Shown here: positions 32,941 to 46,700 of the stretch, in pieces
Position numbering within the stretch: the first letter of the stretch is position 1
Layout: every line of letters starts with the position of its first letter
Assembly: GCA_024516035.1 (NCBI GenBank)
Contig: CM044959.1
Span: forward strand, 31,877,234 to 31,941,233
Origin: Bactericera cockerelli
Taxonomy: Eukaryota > Arthropoda > Insecta > Hemiptera > Triozidae
Direction: 5' to 3'
Length of the DNA stretch: 64,000 nt
Translations under genes and position numbers: made by a program
The notes under the pieces: generated by a model
Told to the model about the DNA's origin: nothing
Databases searched by the model: none
Seen by the model: the letters and a program-made list of their open reading frames with translations, nothing else

Positions 32941-35000
32941 AGTTAATTTTTATTGATCCAAGTTTCCATGATATATTTTTTCCCAGAAAACAAGATCAAT
33001 AATTTATTAATCTTGTGCTGAACGTTTTGTTCAATTTAATCATAATTAGTGAAAAGTGAGAAAAATATTATATTTTTTTAAATTAAAATCATTTAAAGAC
33101 CTGAGTGGCCAGAGAAGGGTTAAGTGACAATATCCTCGCCCTTTAGTGGTGAGGTTAGAACATATTTGTCTATAACTTTTTTCTAATTTATATCATTCCT
33201 AAATTACTGTTTGTTTGTAATTATAGTTTCTATAATAATTGTAAATTCCGAAAGAATTAACTTATATTGAAGATTGAGAGAGCTTGTCACGAAGAAATAT
33301 TCTCTTGAATAATACACATACGTGACACAGAGGTGATTGTAGCTCTACTTGCTGTATGTAGAATTTATGCTAGGTATATACAAGCAAACGAGTTATTATT
33401 ACAGAGCTTTTTCAATGAAGTCAAAGGCTACCTAATATTATAGGTAGACAACAACAAAAATGTGATCAACTTTAATCTATACTTGTAAGCTTTCTAGGGG
33501 AATCAAAATGTTCTTATTTTCGTAACAGCAATCAAATTCGTATAGTAAGTATGTATGTACCGTTGTACCTGAGTTTAAAAAAATGGACATAATAAATAGA
33601 AGTTTTGATCTTCTTCTAAATTCTAAATACTTAAAACTGTTGACATAAATAATTTTTGCGATTATTAAAAAATATGTCAATGTTGAAAAGTTTTGAGCAT
33701 AATGTGATATAAAATCTGTAGACTGATGTTAGGTGGTGATTTTTTTTTTTTTTTTTTTTTATAATTGTGTACGGGAAATACCCATTCATACATAAAATTT
33801 CCCTAACTTAAAATTAACTTATCTTACTTAAATCTAATACTAGGTTTAATATATACTAAACACTAAAACTAATAAGGTAATCCAGATCTTTGTGACCGGT
33901 ATTCGACAAATAGCAAATGTAAGTTTTCCTTCAATGTATGAGGCATCTCATTGAACAGATCAATATTGTAGGGATGGTTACAAATTGTATTACAAAGTTT
34001 CAATGATCTGATCAAAGCCAATTTCACATTTATACCTACTTATCAACTAATCTATCTGATTCACTCATTGTAATATTCGGTCATGCATGGTAGAAAAAAT
34101 CGTGCTGTCTTCGGGATTCGATCCCTTGTGTCATTACTATTGAACCTGAACCGTGGTAGTGATGCCGCTAAGGTAATAGTAATCCGAGATTATAAAGCAG
34201 TCGGGTGATATAATAAATAATCAATGTAATTATCCTCGATATCCTTACTATATGCAATAGAAGAGTAATCTAATGGGCACTTAGTGGTACTAACTTATGC
34301 ACATTTCTACCTACACCTAACTTTTATTCAACATCCATCGTAATTTAAAATACTGGATGTTTTCAAAAATGATAGGTACTTTCAGTTTGCTTTTGCTATA
34401 ATTTAGTAAAAACATTTTAATGCTACATTGAAATGTAAAATGAACTATGAAGGTATCAACCCCAAATTCGCATAAAGTAGTTACATTGATTGATCTGTTA
34501 GTGTTAGTTACCAGTAAAATAGTAATAATATGTACCCACAATTCTGGAATTTAAAATTACTTAAAGCAAAGTTTTGTCATTCTGTTAACCATACTAAATT
34601 GAAACACTGCTATTCTACAGAACGTAAATTGTTGTAACTCTTTTTCATTTCTTTTTGACAATGAACTGACTGCTACATCAATACTAGTTTTATTTTTCAT
34701 TTCTCTTACAATATCAACTATTGTCCCATCCAGTATATGCCTCAATGGAGTCTACCCAATAGGTATTCCATCAGGAGTATGATATTATGACAGGATGTTT
34801 CACTATGAAAGGAAAGTGTTGCCCCTAGCAGTAACCTCAGTGGATTGATAAGAAATGCCATTTCATAACCGCGGTGCGTAATAATTGATGAAACTTGTGC
34901 CTATCCAGGATATGATAGGGTGGTACTAGCTTTGTCTGGGCAGTGCCTTGTCCACTTAAGTTCTCTATTTTGTGTATTTTTAGAGTTCCAATTATAGTAT
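32941..35000. other. Non-coding stretch with a T run
   Basis: No gene recognised. There is a poly-T run at about 33740-33762 and a weak tRNA-like B-box remnant near 34110 (gggattcgatccc). Confidence 0.4.
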
Positions 35001-35217
35001 TGTAATAATAATAACACTCTTTAGTGGAAGGTATCCACCACGCGAGGTTAATGCTCAAATCATTTTCTACCACCTAACCTTCAGAGTCTTATTATTATGT
35101 GGTCTCAAACTCAAATGAATGAGGAAAAATTCATGCACTGGGTGGGATTTGAACCAACGGATCCCTACGCTACCTGGAGTACCAGACTAGCGCTTTAACC
35201 ACTTGACTACCAGTGCA
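35001..35217 (-). repeat. tRNA-headed SINE, GCACTGG family, copy 3
   Basis: Inverse of the copies at 10051 and 19185: the head ends ccagtgca at 35217, the B box is gatttgaaccaac on the plus strand, and the tail is taataataataa. Confidence 0.75.
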
Positions 35218-35610
35218 TACCATTCAAAAAAATGCAAACAAAGTGTTGTACTTTGTTCAGTTACAATGATTACAAATATACAAAATAAATACTTTATTTA
35301 TACTGCCGGGATAAGACCAAAGAGTTCTTTTTGCAGTTCAAAAGCAAGCACTGTTTGTTATCTAAAATTTATTCAAGATTGATTGTTGAAATTAATAGAG
35401 TTTTTGTAATACCTCTGTAATATTCTTTTAGTCATTGTAAATGATGAAAATTATGCTAATAACTTGGACTTGTGAGTCCGATTTCAATCATGTATAAATT
35501 TCACCCTAAGACCTAACTTAAAATTGTATGTGTCGCCTTCAGGATAAGGATTTTTTTAGATGCGAGAACTTTTGGGTAAAGGAACATTGTGCACGCTTAT
35601 CTTAATATAT

Positions 35611-35855
35611 AAATGTCAAAGACACTCACTGACCACTGACCACTGACCACTGACTGATCATCGCTCTACAGCCCAAACCGTAAGTCCTAGGAAGCTGAAA
35701 TTTGGTAGGTAGCTTTGTCTTATAGTCTAGATGTGCAATAAGACGGGATTTTTCGAAACTCCCACTACAACACCTGCCATTGGCGAAAAAGGATTTTTTG
35801 CTTTCACGGCCATGCCTCGGCCCGCAAAGCGGGCGACAGCCCGCTTGTCTTGCTA
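35611..35855 (+). repeat. Possible Helitron-like repeat, third family
   Basis: It has TCTTAATATATAAATG at the start, a CACTGAC short repeat, aaaccgtaagtcctaggaag and a terminal hairpin gcgggcgacagcccgc. The end is not CTRR, so the class is uncertain. Confidence 0.35.
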
Positions 35856-36044
35856 TAAACGAGACAACTCTTCATCAGTATTAACTTTGGAAGAGTAAGC
35901 ACTAATGATAACAGAGGTGCTCCGTATTCAGCACTGGTTCTTTCTTACCATACCACTATCAGTCCAATATTATGCAACTCTTTAAGTCCAAGTTGAACTT
36001 TTTTTAAACCTGATATAGTCTAATTTATCCCGTGGTTCGTATCA

Positions 36045-36134
36045 CCTTCGGTAGCTCAGTTGGTAGAGCGGTGGACTGTAGTGTTTAATAACTTGGTAAT
36101 CCATAGGCCGCTGGTTCAAATCCGGCCCGAAGGA
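36045..36134 (+). tRNA. tRNA-Tyr (GUA) with a 17-nt intron
   Basis: Cloverleaf: acceptor CCTTCGG/CCGAAGG with discriminator A, D arm agctcagttggtagagc, anticodon stem GTGGA/TCCAT with loop CTGTAGA (GTA anticodon), T arm GCTGG TTCAAAT CCGGC. The intron 36082-36098 sits after position 37, the usual place for eukaryotic tRNA-Tyr. A T run follows at once (36136-36141), as for an RNA polymerase III terminator. The stems pair fully, unlike the SINE heads here, so it is probably functional. Confidence 0.95.
36082..36098 (+). other. tRNA-Tyr intron
   Basis: tgtttaataacttggta lies between G37 and A38 of the anticodon loop. Removing it restores a seven-base loop. Confidence 0.88.
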
Positions 36135-36141
36135 GTTTTTT

Positions 36142-38300
36142 GTATTTTTATCATTAAATAGTCATTCATTAAATAGTTATTTGCTTGTAGAGCAGAAGAA
36201 AATCTCGGATAACCATTTCGAAATCAAGAAAAGCAATGTGAAACCATTTTTAACACCATGTCTTTTGTTCTACTCCAGTTTTTGAGCTACCCTGTATGTT
36301 AGTACGTATCACATTATGATTTTGATGCTAATTGATCTTTCGAGGTGATTGTGTTTCAATTTGGAGCACCTGTGCCGAAATTATGGTTGTACTTTAATGA
36401 TGGTTATCTAGAGTTACTTGTCTTGATTTGGCATTTGTAGGGTTTTACATCGGGTAGAACTGACTTGTGAATGTACTTCATTTTTTTATCAACGCATTTT
36501 TACCCTCTGCAGTATTTTCAGTACCTGGATAATGTATTATGTGCTAACTACTTCAGATCTTCGTTACAGTTTTTACTAGTTGTAATGCCTTGCGGAGAAG
36601 CTCGGAGAAAAATGTAGAACTTGCTTCGTGGAAGCATTGAAATAAGTTTATTTCTAGATAAACCGCCCGACTATTAATACAAGTATGCAATGCGGTATGA
36701 TAGTAAAACATTGCATATTGCATACATACCGGACTAGTTTGCAGGCGGTTTGATTCATACAATATTCTGTGACTATTACCTCATTGCACTTGATTGTAGG
36801 ACGTTCCACCGTGCACAGGGTTGATAAGGCCATTGTGATTAGTAAGTTCATGCCTGCTTTGAGGCAGTAACTAGCTTAAGCATCTGAACCCAGCTGTTGC
36901 ATTTGTTAAAGTAAACCAATTTCCAACATGCTAAACCGATTGCGAAAGCAACATACATGAAAACATAAAAATATATCATGATCTCTGATGGAGTGCCCCA
37001 GTGTAGATACATCAATTGTATCATTGCGAAACACCTCGTTGAAATCATATACGGCTCATCTGACGCGGATTGTAAAAATAAACGTGCAATCTTCTACGCC
37101 AACATAATAGTATCTGGCCACGATATGCATCTGGTTGTCATAGTTACCTGACTCCTCCACATCACCTCAGAGAAGCTAGCCTACACACATGGAACATGAC
37201 AGGCGCTGGCCTCACACATCCATTATCTTGTTGTGATTACACTAACCGCTTGCTCATAATGTTTAACCCTGGTTCGAAAAAAATATCCATTTTTATTAGA
37301 AATGGTGAACTCGACAATGAATAGGGGTAACATATTGATATCGAGGTACCTATCTATACCTATGTAGATGGTTCAATACTTGTCCGGTGGATTTTTTGGT
37401 CTACCAATTTATGGGTTTCTTTTGACAGTCGTCTTTCTTCTGTCAAATTTATCTATATAAATATTTCTTTTTTGTCTGTTCAATTTATGGCACATGATGA
37501 CTTCATTTTCACTATCACGGAACCAAAAGGGTTAATTTCCCTGTTGAGAAAAGTGTTCAGTATGAGCTTCGTAATTCTTTATATCATTAGACGAGATCGT
37601 CTTCTTGTAAACTGACCTATCGAGGTTTTAAGAAATTTCGCCTGGAAGGCTTTTGAATTCTCAGATTCTGATCAGTTGAATTATGAACATGTCAAAAAAC
37701 AGAATTCATGTCAAAAACTGCTAAATGCATCTTGATTCATTTAGCATTAAGACTCTTACCTCTTTAAGAAGAAGCATGGAGGTTTAACAGCCATCGCAGT
37801 GAAGTGGGTTGATAAAATTCAATCAAAGCTTTTTCTAAGTCCAAACTCTATTTTCATAAAAGGTACACCCCGATTCATCAGATTATGAAATATCAGACTG
37901 TGTTGAGATCATTTCATAAAGTGTTCTCGTAATTCAGATAGAAAAACCATTTATTAAATCGTTCATATTTACTCCCAAGAAGAATAATATACATAAATGT
38001 TTTAATACCCTTCTTAAAGTGATTCATATAACATGATATCATTATTTGCTATTTCATGTAAAGTGTGTAAAGTATTGTAAATTTGAATTTTGTCATGCTC
38101 ACGTCCTAACCCTACTTGAACTGATGGAAATTACATTTCAAGAAGAGATATATAATACTGCCAATAAGATATTTTTATATTTCTATGACAATCTAGATGT
38201 ACAGGTACACCCGTTGGTTAAATTTCAAGGAAGACCAACACAGTGATCAGGGACTCTAGATGAAACCAGATCCATACACCATAGTATTGATATGAGTAGT
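36142..38300. other. Non-coding stretch
   Basis: No exon, RNA gene or repeat family recognised. The open frames here are short. Confidence 0.4.
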
Positions 38301-38301
38301 C

Positions 38302-38440
38302 ACTGTGGCAGAGCGAGTTACCGCGCTAGGCATTGCACACATGGTGACCTGTATTCGATTCCCAGCGGGGGAGGATTTTTTCTGCTCTGTACTTGGATGT
38401 TCGGGGTCCACTCATACCTCGTGAGGAAAAATGAGTAGCT
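38302..38440 (+). repeat. tRNA-headed SINE, third family, copy 2
   Basis: Box A gagcgagttaccgcgc and box B tattcgattcccag, then the same body as 31699. A distant inverted relative lies at about 62840-63010. Confidence 0.6.
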
Positions 38441-38592
38441 GCTTTAATGTGAAGCAGCGACTAGTGGCAGAATCTTAGGCAAAAAAAAGTAATACAAGAT
38501 ATTGTAAATTAAAGTAATAAAGTCCTATGATTCTGCGCTACCCACTAAAATTGTGACATAATAACACAAAGAAAAAGCATTATTATATTATA

Positions 38593-38944
38593 CTAGCGGG
38601 TTACACCCGCCGCTTCGCCAGCCCATCAAACACACACAACGCTCACCCACACACACCCACCCACACACACCCACACATGCACACACACCCACACATGCAC
38701 ACACACCCACACAAACACACACACCCACACAAACACACCACACACACACACCACACACACACACACACCACCACACACCACACACACACCACACACACAC
38801 ACACCAAACACACACACCACACACACACACCACACACACACACACCACACACACACCACACACACACACCACACACACACACCACACACACACACCACAC
38901 ACACACACCACACACACACACCATACACACACACCATACACACA

Positions 38945-38985
<41 letters not shown>

Positions 38986-39643
38986 ACACCACACCACACC
39001 ACACCCACACCAAACACACACACACACAAAATGTCATTTAGGTTTGAAAAAAAAACCTGAATATTTTTTGTCGCCCATTTATTTTCTGGTCTTCCCCGGC
39101 GTAGCTCAAGAATGGCTCATCAGAATTTCGCGATCAATATGTCAAATGAAAGCCTAAACCCTTGCCTAAAACTTTTTCGCTCTGAGTTGATAGGTCGTCA
39201 CTTCAAATTTCGAGAAAAAATGTCATTTTGGTCAAAAAACGTGAATATTTTACATGTTACCCATCCATTTTTTTACCTTACCTGGCGTAGCTCAAGAACG
39301 GCTCATCAGAAATTCGCGATCGATATGTCAATTGAAAGCTCAAACCCTTGCCTAAAACTTTCTCGCTTTGAGTTGATAGGTCGTCGCGACAAATTTCGAG
39401 AAAAAATATGATTTTTGTCAAAAAACGTGAATTATTTTTGCGTCACCCATCCATTTTTATCCTTACTCATTGTAGCTTAACCTCAGGGAGATATAATCTA
39501 GCCTAGAAGAATTTCCTGATCCAAAGGGACCTATGTGCAAAATTTCAGGTTTCTCGGTCAAACGGTGTGGATTTGTATAAAGAACATACATACATACACA
39601 CACACACACATACATACAGACAGCTTTCTTTTATAGATATAGA
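38593..39643 (-). mobile_element. Helitron-like element with CA/GT array, copy 3
   Basis: Inverse of copies 1 and 2, with CTAG at 38593, the hairpin, a CA array at about 38630-39028, the tandem units and TCTATATC at the other end. The 12-mer attattatatta occurs on both sides (38579-38590 and 39643-39654), which may be chance AT-rich target or a true duplication. Confidence 0.6.
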
Positions 39644-39927
39644 TTATTATATTAGTATTGATATGAATGAAATTCAACGCCGAGGCATTTTTGGTTCAAT
39701 GCCGAGGCGCCTAAATTTGAGCAGAATCCCATATTTGGGTTTCAATTTTTTACTTGAACGAAACAGATGAATGGCCAGTGCAAGCACAAAATGGCTCAAG
39801 GTTTGTACCCTGAAAGTACGTAGCCCACAGCAACAAATGGGTGAAACCCAAATATGGATTTCACGGCCTGTCTGAACGTTGCTTGAATACCACACCTGGG
39901 ATTCGTGGCGTTGAACATGTTTCATAG

Positions 39928-40127
39928 GGTTTTACCCTCCATTCGCTGGAAGCTCATAAGCCAGCAACTCACATTAACGTCACCCAGCGTAGGTTGTCAG
40001 AGAATAGCTGCATCATTTTTTTCTAATTTTTAGGATTCGAACTAGTGATGGTCTTAACCTCGCAGGACGTTGCTCAACTTTAGACATCTTACAATAACTG
40101 CTGTATTCAACGTGTCATTCACGCTGA
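39928..40127 (-). repeat. 5S-headed SINE, copy D
   Basis: Diverged, with body ttaccctccattcgctgga and head ttgctcaactttagacatc. It forms an inverted pair with copy E. Confidence 0.6.
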
Positions 40128-40315
40128 CGGGATCCTAGCCCTCATTCCAAAAACCACTCTCACTCTCATAATCCCTAAATCTCTCTTTCAACCTCCACAC
40201 AACTTACTCTGATTGCTTAGTTCGTTGAAATTAAACCATCAGAGTCCGTTGTGTCACGGTTGAAAGGCAGATTTGGGATTAAGAGTCCTTTTTAGAACGA
40301 AAGCGAGGATCCTAT

Positions 40316-40530
40316 CAGCCATCAGCATGAACGACACGTTGAAAACAGCAGTTCTTGTAAGATGTCCAAAGTTGAGCAACGTCCTGCGAGGTTAAGACCA
40401 CCAGTTTTAAATCCTAAAAAATAGAAGGAAAAAAAAAGGATGCAGCTATTTTCGGGCCATTCTAGGCTGGGTGACTTAAATGTGGGTCGTGGGTTATGAG
40501 TTTCCCGTGAATGGAGGGTAAAACCCTGTC
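40316..40530 (+). repeat. 5S-headed SINE, copy E
   Basis: Head gaacgacacgttgaaaacag and gttgagcaacgtcctgcgag, then body ending gaatggagggtaaaaccctg. It is the inverse of copy D with a spacer of about 190 bp. Confidence 0.6.
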
Positions 40531-40872
40531 TGAATTAACCTCTGTTAGTAGAGACGTTGAGCAACAACAAAAAAAAAAGACAAGACAAAACACAGAGAAC
40601 CTCATCAATTAAAAAAATGTTATCATTTGCTGGAATGAATCCTGTTACCCACGCTCCCCTATATGTTTTGATTGTTCTTCTATTGTTCTAGATCGTTACC
40701 CGTGGATTGTCAATTTTCGAAATTAATTGAGATCGACCGGATCGCTGTGGGTGTGACTGTGCGATACCACAGCACTAGGAACCAATTCGCTATCTTATCA
40801 GTATCAATATGTTAACCCAACTAGGGTTCCTTTCCTTAGAGTATATCACACGTAGATGGTTGCTTCTATATT

Positions 40873-41406
40873 ATATCGGCCAAAAATACACTTCGTGTTC
40901 AAAAGACACCAAGAAAATTAGATTCCTTCAAAATAGTTACCTTAAAAACAAGTGCCTAAAAAGGAACTGATATCAAATGAATGCCAAGTTCTCCTAAACT
41001 GAAAATCATTTGCCCATGGTAGAAAGGAGTCTCAAGCACAGAAATCAAACTGAGGATTGGACATGACATTTCCCATTATTCTGCTATTTACCAACGCTAA
41101 AAGTTAACATTAAAAATCTTGGCAAGTTTCAAAAATTAAAAAATGCTTTGAACTTGCCAAGATTTTTAATGTTAACTTTTAGCGTTGGTAAATAGCAGAA
41201 TAATGGGAAATGTCATGTCCAATCCTCAGTTTGATTTCTGTGCTTGAGACTCCTTTCTACCATGGGCAAATGATTTTCAGTTTAGGAGAACTTGGCATTC
41301 ATTTGATATCAGTTCCTTTTTAGGCACTTGTTTTTAAGGTAACTATTTTGAAGGAATCTAATTTTCTTGGTGTCTTTTGAACACGAAGTGTATTTTTGGC
41401 CGATAT
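40873..41406. mobile_element. Perfect palindrome, 256-bp arms with a 22-bp centre
   Basis: Arms 40873-41128 and 41151-41406 read as exact inverse copies from atatcggccaaaaatacac to ggcaagtt. The ends resemble those of 60974-61516 (ccaaaaacaccacttcgtgg). It is either a foldback element or an inverted-duplication artefact. Confidence 0.75.
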
Positions 41407-41537
41407 CAGATATTTTTTGTTGGTTACATTTTTTGCAAGTTCACGCGAGCACCAACTATATCTTTGAAAATATAGGTGGCTTAAACTTTTTCTTTCTCAT
41501 CATCTCTATTTTTCCCGGTAGCTCAGTAGCTCACTTT

Positions 41538-41715
41538 GACCCGGTAGCTCAGTGGTAAAGGCGGCGCTCTGTGAATCCAGAAATTCCAGAAGTCGCGGGT
41601 TCGAAACTTAGACGGGACATGACAAGTTATCCTCCCATTTGGTTTTTTGTTACCACATAATAATACGTCTTGGGCTTACTGCTGGAATAATGGGACTTAA
41701 TAGTCTTAATCTGGT
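41538..41715 (+). repeat. tRNA-headed SINE, CCCGG family, copy 3
   Basis: Head cccggtagctcagtggtaa and B-box gggttcgaaac, then the body through ggcttactgctgg. A partial head copy precedes it at 41515-41530, and a T run of about 32 bp follows at 41749-41780. Confidence 0.7.
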
Positions 41716-41745
41716 ATGATATTCAGGGCAGTCGGTTCTGGGCTT

Positions 41746-41786
<41 letters not shown>

Positions 41787-41889
41787 TACCAAAGTTGGTA
41801 TCAAACTTGCGACCTAGTGGTTCATTTTTTTGAACATTGTGTGGTATATAAAATCAACTTCGACACCAAATTTTAGCTATCGAGATACC

Positions 41890-43625
41890 TATCTTGTTCA
41901 CAGACAGGCGGACGCACGGACTAATCGACGAAAACAATTTTTTTCTTTTTTTCGTCTAAGGCTATGATTTGTTCAGAAATGTGAAATACAGGGTAGGCCA
42001 AATTTTCGACGATAAGGAATGTATTATAGGATAAGGAAAGTAAAAAATTGCACGAATTCGGAAATCGAATACTTTTAAAAATTATGTGCAGCTGTACAGT
42101 GTACACACATGAAGCAAATTCTTTAAAATATGCAATCCGAAAAAATTCTGAAAGAGGCAGGTACACTCTCTTATGAGTATGTTCGATTCCGCTAGGCTCA
42201 ACAAGAGAAAACAAGTTCTACTTTGTTTTTTTCGCAATACGTAGATACTACATAGATACCGATTGGATTAATCTTTTATGGTTTTGTTTACCTTTCTTTT
42301 GTGTTTAGTTATGTAAAGTCAAGCCTTTTCTTATGAGAAGTAATTCTCAGAAACCGAAATCGTAACATCAGCTGGTAGGTATAGGGAGAATTTGGTGAAA
42401 TTGTTTTTACACTGACTGTTCCCGTTGAGTTATCTATTTGTGTTATGTATGCTATGCATGCTTAGCGAGGATCTCAATTCTCTGAGGATCTGAATGTTCC
42501 GTATGGTTGCAAAACTGTCAACCAAAACTCAAACTGCCGAATCTCGGCTTGCAGGTCTACATATTAATTTGCAAAATACTAAAACTCAAGATGACTTTAA
42601 CAAGTTAATACTCGTAGTGTGGTTTTTTTATAGCCTCTTACATCGTACATTATTTTAATGGATTATATATCTATACTTAATTATTTTAGTATTTTATACA
42701 TTACAAATTATATTAAATTAGATTAAGTAGGTATTTTCAATATAATATTGTTAAAGATATTAGGTTTTTCATTGAATAAAACTCACTCACATCTTTAAAA
42801 TATAACTAGACGAAGAATAATATAATTTATCTATAAGATCGAAGAACCTAAAAAAATCGAAGAAAGGCAGCAAACACAACCATTACTTATACATTTCATT
42901 TGTGGAATCCCGGAGACTCGGAGAAGATACTCTAATCCAAATTATATTGTGCGCTACCAATGACTTTAAGAGCTTATAACTCAAAAACCGTAAATTTTTT
43001 GGAGATGGCTATTCTGACGAGGAATCATTTGCCAAAACTCAGGAATATGTCCTGAAAGTTTCAACTCGATACGATAAAGCCTTAATAGCGATTCATGTGA
43101 TTACGTGAAGAGAGGTCGGTGAACGTCAGAAATCAACAAAAAATGTTATAACTCATGAATGGTTATAATTATAAAAAAATTAATAGAATTAAAAAAGCTG
43201 TAAATTAATCAAATAATGTATATACAAAGTTTTAGCTTTCTATCATTTGCCACATTCGAGATATAGGCGATACCGCCAAAGCGCCGCCGAGTGACCGCGG
43301 AAGTTTTTTTTTGTTAAAAACCTCGAGCTGCAAGCATTATAAACTCGTAACCAAAATGTCATAATTTTAACTTGAACCATATGCCCATGGTAAGCCGAAT
43401 GCGGAAAAAAAAAAAAAATAAAAAAATAAAATAAAGTATGAATCTTTTACTAATTTTGGGGGTGCTCGTAAAAGCGGTTAGGGGTGTCAGAAAAAGGTCA
43501 AATAAAAAGTAGTCATCTTCTATTCGACGAGGAAAAGACGAATATGAAGAAAAAAAATTAAAAAGTTTTGTCCAAGAAGGTCAAAATTACAAAGGAAAAT
43601 ACATACGAACTATGTTTAGCGTAAG
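41890..43625. other. Repeat fragment and AT-rich non-coding sequence
   Basis: An inverted fragment of the ATAAGGAAAGT family lies at about 41895-42050. The rest has no recognisable gene. Confidence 0.4.
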
Positions 43626-43733
43626 TATAGCACGCGCGTTTTGTTTTTCTTGGCGTTGCAAAACTAGCGTTTTGCTTGATATAGCACGCGCGTTTTGTTT
43701 TTCTTGGCGTTGCAAAACTAGCGTTTTGCTTGA
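43626..43733. repeat. 54-bp direct tandem duplication
   Basis: Two exact copies of a unit beginning tatagcacgcgcgttttgtt and containing the palindrome gcaaaactagcgttttgc. Confidence 0.88.
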
Positions 43734-46700
43734 TGGTTGATATTTACAGTGATGTCAAACTTAATACCTAAATTGTTTTTGTTCTGTTGCAGGTAAGCTT
43801 CCTATGTAATAACAATTTATACTAACAATGGGTAAGAAATTTTAAGAATCTAAATTATGAAGTGTTGAAAGAGAAAAAATTAATAAATTGGATGCATTGC
43901 TAGCTATCTCGTATGGAAAATTATCTTATTAACATAATAATATGATTAATGATTTATGGAGATGGAGGGTGTGACCTGAAGATTCTGAAGTGAAAGATTT
44001 GTTAACTTCACATTGATATAATAATGCTGTACAGATCTAATATGAAAGGGCTAAGTTAGTACGATGTTGATCACAATTGTATGATATTCAATTTCTAAGA
44101 GATTCTAAAGCATGATCTAATATTCAAGACGCAATTATAATCATATCCCGTGGAGTGGGGGGATTTTCCAAGGTGACCTATCTGGTTCTATTGGGCGCGC
44201 TTTTCATCATGTAATTGGGTGGCATTGCTGCCTATCTCGTGTGTGGAAAATCATCTTCATTCATTATGCGTGCCTATCACTTGCATGGAAATTCATGGGA
44301 AATTTTCTTTTATCATCCGGTTATTCTTGTTCAACTCATTTAATCATTCTACGTACCGAGATAATGGTTTTGAGTAAAGAACAAAACTGATGATTTGTAC
44401 AACTTTTCACTTCTGATCATATTTTAAGTGTGAAATTGTTACTTGTAGGCCTAGACATGAATAATTTGCAAGATTAAACTCTTTGTTCTCAGCTAAAATA
44501 GAACCCACACGAATCTTTTATTGGATTCTATCAGTTTCTTCAACTAAAATATGGAAATCGATGCAATACTTGTAGATAACTAAAACTAAAAAAAAGTTTT
44601 GTTATATTAAGGTTTCAGATTTTTCGCTATGCTGCAAAAATTGATTTTTACATTTGTCTGATAGTAATTATTTATCAAACAAAATACAAATATTCATCAG
44701 AAAAGTTTGGTTTTAACCTATAAAGTGTAAACTAATCGAAATTTCTAGGGGTGATTGATTTGTATAGAATCGATTTATCTTGTTTCACTTTCTTGTGTAC
44801 TGTGTTGGTTTTTGCGGTTTTAAAAGACATGTTCAACTTAGATGTATTGCAAGAGTTGTTGTTTCTTAAAATACAACCTATACATCTTTGTCTTTACTAG
44901 TTAACACTACAAAGTGCAAGGCGTTATTACTCATTACACACGTTTAGTTGTGCCTCTCAACCAAAAGAATTACCAGCGTCATAGGTGTAATGTGCACAAT
45001 ACTTTCACCCTACAGGCCATCTTACAGAATACTCTGTAAAGGTTACCAACATAACCCAAAGATCAAATGACGAGGGCCGTGGTCCCATTCTTGCGTTCAT
45101 ATGTGTGTTTGTTCTGTTACGAGAATCTAAGATCGTGCTCTGATCTGAATTCCAGTCGTGTTGGAAACAAATATTGGAGCATATTCACAGTATGCTTGTA
45201 CAAGGTACTTGGGTAAATAATATTATACTGTCTAATAATATGCACTTATTCAAAGGTCCAAATTTATTGCTGAGTCATTTCTGAAGTCATATAGGGTAAA
45301 TAGAACATTACTTTTAATATTGTTACTTAATGTATAATACTAGCAACATACCCTGTGTTTTTCAAGTGTGGAAATATGTAGTTTTAATGCATTAAGACAT
45401 GACCGTGATCTATAAACAGAATACATATGTACAAGTAGAGTCCACGATTAAAACGAACATACTAAAAAAACATTAATTTTTATACTAATAAATATCTTGT
45501 TTGAGTAATTCTTAACGTAGACAGCTCTCTACTTTTTAAGGCAAGCTAAACCTATGTATTAAGACATGGCTGTGATGAAAGTATGTAAAATACAGAGTCC
45601 ACCATCATTAGAATTGCCCGAGGAACAAACTTACCAGAAAAACATTAATTTTCACACAGAATAGTATTTGACATAGAAAGTCATACAGAAATGACTGTAA
45701 AATATTGCAAATCATAGGAAGCAGCTACTTTTTAAAGCAAGCTACTAACCTTGTTAAAAAGCTCGCGTGAATCCAGGGATCGTATACCAATTAATGTACG
45801 GATTTTTCATATTTTATATATATATTTTTCACTATCAAAAAATATCACGAGACAGTGGTACTTTCTGTCCGTCAAAGTTAAATAATTTCTTTAAGAATTA
45901 CTATGCTGACTAATCTAACTATGAATCAAATCTCTGAGCGAACCTTGCTCATTGAGACCACTGCCAGGAATCACACCGTTGACCTTTTCACCAGAAAGAT
46001 CTTTGCCAAGATTAGGTTTCAAATTTGTCTCTTGAAGCATTGAATGTCGGTGCCGTAGAATAAAGCAGACAAATGTGCGAGACATAAAATACTTCCACTT
46101 AATCCTCAACCGAGTTTCTTCAACCTTCATTACCGGGCACTTTCTTGATTGCAACTCTTGCTGAGTCATATACTGAGACCAAGCTGAGCTTGATTCTCTT
46201 CAGTAGTAAGGAAGATTAGGCAGAATATATTACCTTTATAATACCAAAATTCGGTCTGAGTTCCAGACAACCCGAGACAGCTGTTTCGATCTTATTCTCG
46301 TAATTTTGTCAGCTGAGAATGGTCAAGTACTGAGAGAACAGCTCGAACCTAGCGAGGGTGAAACAGCGCCGGCGGTCTTGATAGGATGTCAAAAACTTAA
46401 GTTTCAGTGGCATGAAGACAAGCTATAGAATTTCTTTTTGATTACAATGCATGTATGGTACAATTGGTACATAGTAAATCATGAATGCTTACATAATTAA
46501 TATGACTTAAAATCATTAGTGTATCGTTAGTTGAGTGAATTGAGTGTACAGATACTATTCTGACGTTGATGATCAGCTGTACAAAAGTAAGGGAGATGGA
46601 AAGAATAAGTGTATGAAGTCTTTGATATTGGAAGGATGTATAGTTAAATGTTGAATACAGACATACATAATCATGTAATTTCAATTGATTGGACTAGCTT

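Noticed and set aside
45915..46169. 84-codon minus-strand frame as an exon
   Set aside because: No family resemblance that I recognise and no convincing splice sites.
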